Source of the DNA: Streptomyces fuscichromogenes
Lineage (GTDB): Bacteria > Actinomycetota > Actinomycetes > Streptomycetales > Streptomycetaceae
DNA: 64,000 nt
Assembly: GCF_014645815.1 (NCBI RefSeq)
Contig: NZ_BMML01000007.1
Location: forward strand, 310,001-374,000
Direction: 5' to 3'
Shown here piece by piece: positions 59,091 through 64,000 of the stretch. The number at the start of each line of letters is the position of its first letter. Position 1 is the stretch's first letter. The position numbers and the translations under genes were made by a program. Below the pieces are notes generated by a model. The model ran no database searches and had not been told where the DNA came from. It saw only the letters and a program-made list of their open reading frames with translations.

Positions 59091-61754
59091 ATGGGACAGC
59101 GGGTCCTGCGGAGCCGACGGACGCTCTACGAGCGTGACAGCGAACTCGCCGCCGTCGACGAGGCGTTGGCCGAGCTCGCCGGCCTGGGCACGGAGGGTGC
59201 GGCCCCGGCCGACCGGCCGCTCGGCGCACTTCTCGCGTTCGCCGGCCGGGCCGGCATAGGCAAGACCACCCTGCTCGCCGAGGTCCGCCGCCGCGCCGCC
59301 GCCCAGGGCTGCACGGTGCTCTCCGCGCGCGGCGGCGAGCAGGAACAGCGGGTCGCCTTCCACGTGGCCCGCCAGCTCCTGCAACCCCGCCTCGCCGGCG
59401 CGCCGGAGGCCGAACTCCGCGCTTCGCTGGGGAGTTGGTACGACATCGTGGGCCCCGCCCTCGGCCTGTGCGCCCCCACCGAGGGCGCCCCGCCCGACCA
59501 GCAGGGCCTGCGCGACGGCCTCGACTGGGTGCTCACCCACCTCGCGGTGCGCCGGGCCCCGATGGTCCTCGTCCTCGACGACGCCCACTGGGCCGACCCC
59601 GAATCCCTCGGCTGGCTCGCCGCGTTCGCACCGCGCGCCGAGCAACTCCCGCTGCTCGTCGTCGTCGCCTACCGGCCCGACGAACTCCCCGAGCACGCCG
59701 ACGCGTTCCGCGGCCTGCCCGGCCGGGCAGGCGGGCGCCCGCACGGCCTCGAACCGCTCAGCGCCGGTGCCGTCGCCGACCTGGTCCGCGAGAGCCTCGG
59801 CGCCGACGCCGACGACGCCTTCTGCCACGAGTGCTGGGCCGTCACCGCCGGCAACCCCTTCGAGGCCGTCGAACTGACCGCCAAGGTCCACGACCGGGGC
59901 CTGGACCCCACCGAGGACGGCGCGCCCCTGCTGCGCGACCTCGCCGCCGCCGTCAAGGGCAGCGGACTGATCGCCCGGCTGGAGCGCCTCGGCCCCTCCG
60001 CCGTCCGGTTCGCCTGGGCCTGCGCGGTCCTCGGCACCGAGATCCGTCCGGAGCTCGCCGCCGCCGTCGCCGGCCTCGGCCACGAGGAGGCCGCCGACGC
60101 CGCCGACGCCCTGCGCGGCGGCCGGATCCTCACCGGCGCCGAGACCCTGGAGTTCGTCCACCCGCTGATCGCCACCGCCGTCTACCGGGCCATCCCGCCC
60201 GCCACCCGGGTCGCCCTGCACGGCCAGGCCGCCTGGTGCGTGACCGACGACGGCCAGGGCGCCACCGCCGCCGCCCGCCACCTCCTGGAGACCCACCCCG
60301 AGGGCGACACCTGGGTCGTCCGGCAACTGCGCGCCGCCGCCGGTGAGACCCTCCGGGCCGGCGCCCCGGACACCGCCCGCGGCTACCTCGCCCGCGCCCT
60401 GCGCGAACCCCCGCCCGCCAAGGAGCGCGCCGCGGTCCTCTACGAACTGGGCAGCGCCTCGCTGCTCACCGAACCGGCCACCACCGTCAACCACCTGCGC
60501 GCGGCCCTCCAGGAGCCCATCGCCGAACCCGCGCTGCGCCAGCACATCGTCTACCGCCTCTCCCAGGTCCTCGCCCACAGCGACCGCCTCGCCGAGGCGT
60601 CCGAGACCCTCGCCCGCGAGATCCGGATGACCGGCGACGCCCGGGTACGGCTGCGCATGTGCTCCGAACAGTTCATGTGGGACGCCTTCCGCGCCGACGA
60701 GCCCGACCATCCCTCGCGCTCCCGCCGCCTGGCCCGGCTCGCCGACCGCCTCCGCGGCCGCGATCTCACCGAGCGGTACGTCATCGGACTGCGCACCTGG
60801 GACGCGATCCAGCGCGGCGAACCCGCCGACGTCGCCCTCCAGCACGCCGAACGCGCCCTGGCCGGCGGTCTCGGCTGGGCCGAGGCGGACCGCGGGTTCG
60901 AGGTCCCCGTCCTCGTCGCCCTCGCCTTCATGTACGCCGACCGGCCCGACCGCACGGAGGAGCTCTTCGCCGCCGGGATCGCCGACTACGAACGCCAGGG
61001 CTGGCGGGGCGCCCACCTCTCCTTCGCCTACACCCTCCTCGGCTACGTCCGCTACCGGCGCGGCCGGCTGGTCGAGGCCGAGGACCTCGCCCGCTCCGGC
61101 CTGCGTCTGGCCGAACGGGTGGGTCCCGGCACCCCGGCCCACTGGTACGCCCTCGGCACCCTGATCCAGACCCTCCTGGCCCGCGGCCGCACCGACGAGG
61201 CCACCCGGCTGGCCGAGGACCACGCCTTCCAGGAACCCTTCCCGGCGGCCGTGGTCTTCCCCGACGCCCAGACGGTCCACGGCGAACTGCTCCTCGCCCG
61301 CGGCCTGGTCAAGGACGCGGCGGCCGAGCTCGCCGCGGCCGGCCGGCGCCTCGAACCACGCGGCATCCGCAACCCCTCGTGGTGCCCCTGGCAGCTCCAC
61401 CTGGCCCGCGCCGAAGCCCACGACACCCCCGAACGCGCCCGTGCCACGGCCCTGGACGCGGTGACCCGAGCCCGCCGTTTCGGCGCCCCGTCGGCGATCG
61501 GCCAGGCCCTGCGCACGGCGGCGGAGGTCTCGACGGGGGAGGCCCGCCTGGCGTACCTGCGCGAGGCGGTGGCCTACCTGGACCGCTCCCCGGCGGCCTA
61601 CGAACTGGCCTGCGCACTGGTCGCCCTGGGCACGGAGGACCGCGATACCGCCCACCTGCGCAGGGGCCTGGAAATCGCCGGACAGTGCGGAGCGGACGCC
61701 TTGGCGGAGACAGCCCGAACCGAACTGGCGACAACGGAAGGGGCGGCCCTGTAG
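59091..61754 (+). CDS. AAA/TPR regulator lacking the LuxR DNA-binding domain
   Basis: 887 residues. Walker A AGRAGIGKTTLLAEV at about 47-61, Walker B LVLDDAHWADPESLG at about 160, then helical repeats to the end. It aligns along its length with the LAL-like protein at 39232, which continues about 80 residues further into a LuxR HTH. This chain stops at ARTELATTEGAAL, and no HTH-like sequence follows in any frame before the 28-bp repeat at 61797. The ATG at 59091 has a GGGGGGTGG stretch upstream. It may be an ATP-binding partner or signal protein without DNA binding, or a truncated regulator. Confidence 0.87.
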   Translation: MGQRVLRSRRTLYERDSELAAVDEALAELAGLGTEGAAPADRPLGALLAFAGRAGIGKTTLLAEVRRRAAAQGCTVLSARGGEQEQRVAFHVARQLLQPRLAGAPEAELRASLGSWYDIVGPALGLCAPTEGAPPDQQGLRDGLDWVLTHLAVRRAPMVLVLDDAHWADPESLGWLAAFAPRAEQLPLLVVVAYRPDELPEHADAFRGLPGRAGGRPHGLEPLSAGAVADLVRESLGADADDAFCHECWAVTAGNPFEAVELTAKVHDRGLDPTEDGAPLLRDLAAAVKGSGLIARLERLGPSAVRFAWACAVLGTEIRPELAAAVAGLGHEEAADAADALRGGRILTGAETLEFVHPLIATAVYRAIPPATRVALHGQAAWCVTDDGQGATAAARHLLETHPEGDTWVVRQLRAAAGETLRAGAPDTARGYLARALREPPPAKERAAVLYELGSASLLTEPATTVNHLRAALQEPIAEPALRQHIVYRLSQVLAHSDRLAEASETLAREIRMTGDARVRLRMCSEQFMWDAFRADEPDHPSRSRRLARLADRLRGRDLTERYVIGLRTWDAIQRGEPADVALQHAERALAGGLGWAEADRGFEVPVLVALAFMYADRPDRTEELFAAGIADYERQGWRGAHLSFAYTLLGYVRYRRGRLVEAEDLARSGLRLAERVGPGTPAHWYALGTLIQTLLARGRTDEATRLAEDHAFQEPFPAAVVFPDAQTVHGELLLARGLVKDAAAELAAAGRRLEPRGIRNPSWCPWQLHLARAEAHDTPERARATALDAVTRARRFGAPSAIGQALRTAAEVSTGEARLAYLREAVAYLDRSPAAYELACALVALGTEDRDTAHLRRGLEIAGQCGADALAETARTELATTEGAAL

Positions 61755-61796
61755 GAGCCGGAGGGGGCTTTGCAGCGGGCGCCGGCGCCGACTCCC

Positions 61797-61824
61797 AGGG
61801 GCGCGGGGAACTGCGCGACAAGCC
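61797..61824 (+). repeat. Interspersed 28-bp repeat, copy 3
   Basis: AGGGGCGCGGGGAACTGCGC followed by GACAAGCC; differs from copy 1 at one base. Located 42 bp after the end of the HTH-less regulator. Confidence 0.85.
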
Positions 61825-61943
61825 ACGACGGCGCCGCACCTGCCGAACGGCTGCCACCCACCACGGCGAACCCCACCGCCCGGCACGGCACCGCCGAACA
61901 CCACCGCCGTGGCTGAGCACCGTCGCGGCGGATCAAGAGTGCC

Positions 61944-62062
61944 GGCGGAACAGGAGGGGCGGCGGAACAGGAGGGGCGGCGGAACAGGAGGGGCGGCGGA
62001 ACGGGAGGGGCGGCGGAACGGGAGAGCCGGCGGAACAGGAGCGGCGGCGGAACAGGCGAGCC
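61944..62062. repeat. Seven 17-bp tandem units
   Basis: Unit GGCGGAACAGGAGGGGC occurs three times exactly (61944-61994). It continues in four variants that differ by one to three bases, without gaps, to 62062. Confidence 0.93.
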
Positions 62063-62186
62063 AGCCGAGCATGAGCGGGCTGCGGAACTGGCATGGGCGG
62101 TAGAACCGGCGTGCCGTGAGGTGGTCGCCGACCCGCACCCCGAACTGGTCCTCGCCCCGCCACCCGGGCCCCGTACCATGGACCGC

Positions 62187-62684
62187 ATGTCGTTCCTCCG
62201 TCGCCGCAGCGCCACTCCCGCCGGCCCCGACTTCGACGTTCTGGCCATGGACCCGGGTGACTGGCCCGGCAACCTCGGTGCCGGGCTGCTGCCCGCCCCC
62301 GACGGCACCTGCCAGGGCGTCTTCCTGCGCTACGACCTCTTCGGCGGTCGCGGCCCCGCGATGATCATCGGCAACCTCCCCGAGGGATCTCCGGCTCGCG
62401 AGGTGGAGGAGGACGAGATCCCCTTCGAGGTCGGCCAGCTCCTCCTCGCCCTGGAGAACGAGGAGGACGTCACCGTCGTCGGCACCGAGGACATGCCGGT
62501 GCTCCAGGGTGACAACCTGCTGATCGTGCGCCGCCTCAAGCTCTCCGAGAGCCGGATCTCCTGCGTTCAGTTCGACCGCAGCGACGGGGTCCTGGTGACC
62601 ATCGCGGCATGGGACCGTCCCATCACCGACGACCTGTACGCCCTGCTGAAACCGCTCCCGGCGGAACTGTTCCAGCAGGGCTGA
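62187..62684 (+). CDS. Conserved Streptomyces hypothetical protein
   Basis: 165 residues starting MSFLRRRSATPAGPDFD; an ATG nine bases earlier is also possible. The sequence is well-ordered, acidic and without membrane segments; EIPFEVGQLLLALENEEDV and LLIVRRLKLSESRISCVQFD are its most distinctive blocks. I recall near-identical proteins as hypotheticals across Streptomyces but no assigned function. No RBS is clear; a leaderless start is possible. Confidence 0.8.
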   Translation: MSFLRRRSATPAGPDFDVLAMDPGDWPGNLGAGLLPAPDGTCQGVFLRYDLFGGRGPAMIIGNLPEGSPAREVEEDEIPFEVGQLLLALENEEDVTVVGTEDMPVLQGDNLLIVRRLKLSESRISCVQFDRSDGVLVTIAAWDRPITDDLYALLKPLPAELFQQG

Positions 62685-62704
62685 GGCCGGCCGCCCGGCG
62701 TCGG

Positions 62705-64000
62705 CTACTTCCCGTGACCGTGGCCGCCGTGGTGCCGTCCGGCCTTCGCCGCCGGCACCGCGTCCACGTCGGCCGCCCGGACGAACTCGACCCGGTGGCC
62801 GTACTGGATCTCGTAGTACAGGTCCTTGCCGACCACGACCCGGTGCGAGTCGGTGCTGAAGGTGACGGCGTAGTAGTACTCGCCCGGCACCTCGTCACCG
62901 ACCACGTACTGCTGTCCCGCCGGGATCGTGTACGGCAGCGGGGAGACCGACTGGGCGGGCACCCCCGCGGGGTACGCGGACGCCTCCGGATAGGCGCGGC
63001 CGTACACCGGGATGCTGGTCCGGCCCGCCTTCGGCGTGATCACCAGCCCGGTCGCGGCGACCGCCGTCGGCGCGCTCGGCGGGTTCTTGAACCAGGCCTT
63101 CTGGCCGAGGTACCAGATCGCCGTCCAGTCGCCCCATACGTCCGCCACCGCGTACTGCTGTCCGGTCGCGGCCCGTGAGGAGAGGTCGTTGACGTCGGTC
63201 GTCGGCGTCGTACCGAGGCCGATGTCCTTGATCAGGGCCGAGCTCTCGTCATGGTCGGAGTACAGCCGTACCGCGCTGGAACCGTGCGCGGCGCAGGGCT
63301 GGCCCTTGGTGACGCAGCCGGTGTACGTCGGCTGGTTCGTGGCGTAGTCCGGCAGGATCGTCACCGCACCGCCCGTCACCACCCGGTGCTTCTTGCCCGC
63401 CTTCTGCTTGAAGGGGTGGTCAAGGAGCTCGAAGTAGTGCCGCCAGTCCCAGTAGGGGCCCGGGTCCGTGTGCATCCCGGGGATCGTGGACGTGGTGGGG
63501 CCGGGCACGGTGTCGTGGCCCAGGATGTGCTGCCGGTCCAGCGGGATGCCGTACTGCTCGGAGAGGTACTTCACCAGCCGGGCCGAGGAGCGGTACATCG
63601 CCTCCGTGTACCAGGCGTCCGGCGAGGCGAGGAAGCCCTCGTGCTCGATGCCGATCGACTTGGCGTTGATGTACCAGTTGCCCGCGTGCCAGGCCACGTC
63701 CTTGGCCTTGACGTGCTGGGCGATCAGACCGTCGGTGGAGCGGATGGTGTAGTTCCAGGACACATAGGTGGGGTCCTGGACCAGGTTGAGGGTGGTGTCC
63801 CAGGAGCCCTCGGTGTCATGGATGACGATGTACTTGATGCTCTGCGAGACCGGCCGGTCGGAGAGGTCGTGGTTGCCGTAGTCGTTGTCCCCGAACTGCG
63901 CGTAGGGCGCCGGGATCCACTCGCACGACACCGTTGTCGGGCACTCCGTCTCGCCGTCCGCCGCCACCGTGCGCAGCCCGGTCAGCTTCAGCTGCGCGGT
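62705..64000 (-). CDS. N-acetylmuramoyl-L-alanine amidase (5' end outside window)
   Basis: At least 431 residues are visible; the N-terminus, probably with a signal peptide, lies beyond the right edge. Amidase_2 domain: the zinc ligand in YIVIHDTEGSWDTTLNLV, WHAGNWYINAKSIGIEHEGF, HILGHDTVPGPT and HTDPGPYWDW, which carries the last His. The C-terminal half has repeated Val/Tyr/Trp-rich segments like SH3-type wall-binding modules, and a His/Gly tail. It cleaves the amide bond between MurNAc and L-Ala of peptidoglycan, outside the cell. Confidence 0.92.
   Translation of the reverse strand, partial: TAQLKLTGLRTVAADGETECPTTVSCEWIPAPYAQFGDNDYGNHDLSDRPVSQSIKYIVIHDTEGSWDTTLNLVQDPTYVSWNYTIRSTDGLIAQHVKAKDVAWHAGNWYINAKSIGIEHEGFLASPDAWYTEAMYRSSARLVKYLSEQYGIPLDRQHILGHDTVPGPTTSTIPGMHTDPGPYWDWRHYFELLDHPFKQKAGKKHRVVTGGAVTILPDYATNQPTYTGCVTKGQPCAAHGSSAVRLYSDHDESSALIKDIGLGTTPTTDVNDLSSRAATGQQYAVADVWGDWTAIWYLGQKAWFKNPPSAPTAVAATGLVITPKAGRTSIPVYGRAYPEASAYPAGVPAQSVSPLPYTIPAGQQYVVGDEVPGEYYYAVTFSTDSHRVVVGKDLYYEIQYGHRVEFVRAADVDAVPAAKAGRHHGGHGHGK

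Larger units (their letters stand above)
61755..62186. other. Intergenic region with interspersed repeat and minisatellite
   Basis: No gene supported. Holds the third copy of the 28-bp repeat and seven 17-bp tandem units, then the upstream region of the conserved hypothetical gene. Confidence 0.65.

Noticed and set aside
59010..62138. Minus-strand open frame of over 1000 codons
   Set aside because: Antisense to the AAA/TPR regulator; Gly/Val/Arg-rich without domains.

Overview
The window is high-GC actinobacterial DNA, almost certainly Streptomyces. Codon third positions are nearly all G or C, GTG starts and 4-bp start/stop overlaps are common, and it carries Streptomyces-type families (SCO2400-like, DUF6479, DUF397, MmyB-like regulator, LuxR-family AAA regulators). 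No tRNA, rRNA, CRISPR, IS element or replication origin was seen.

Left end (1-14898, minus strand): a biosynthetic operon. A C-A-PCP-TE NRPS overlaps (ATGA) a very large A-PCP-C-A-PCP-KS-KR-ACP-TE NRPS/PKS hybrid. A broken GSCFA-domain gene and a TauD-type dioxygenase, cut by the window edge, follow. The trio of TauD enzyme, NRPS and NRPS/PKS hybrid, with a proline-type second A domain followed by one AT-less, KR-bearing extension, matches the known core of the detoxin/rimosamide family. Part of the cluster may lie to the left of the window.

15.4-29.8 kb: housekeeping and stress genes. These are a small membrane protein, a divergent MmyB-like regulator/SDR pair, an SCO2400-like protein, an MMPL exporter followed by a histidine kinase/response regulator pair, a methyltransferase, an RpiB-like isomerase, DUF6479, CBS-BON, a universal stress protein, a Cys-rich copper-binding bundle, an NmrA-like reductase and a cupin.

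29.8-57.6 kb: a lipid and sterol catabolism region with unrelated genes interspersed. A FadE26-like acyl-CoA dehydrogenase sits behind a perfect KstR-type operator. A FadD19-like steroid-CoA ligase is divergent from an EchA19-like hydratase, a DUF35 protein and Ltp4/Ltp3-like enzymes. This reproduces in compact form the mycobacterial set tied to C24-branched sterol side-chain removal. A nitronate-monooxygenase/acyl-CoA ligase operon shares a 17-bp palindrome with the fadD19/echA19 promoter. Between these lie a TPR Ser/Thr kinase, an FAD oxidoreductase, a LuxR-family AAA regulator, a terpene synthase/P450 pair, another acyl-CoA ligase, a phosphoesterase, a methyltransferase, a hydrolase and an LTA-synthase-like sulfatase.

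57.6-64 kb: an orphan DUF397 protein, a tandem universal stress protein, a paralogue of the LuxR/AAA regulator that lacks its DNA-binding domain, a conserved hypothetical protein and an N-acetylmuramoyl-L-alanine amidase cut by the right edge. Short tandem repeats and strong hairpins occur throughout, and one interspersed 28-bp repeat occurs three times.
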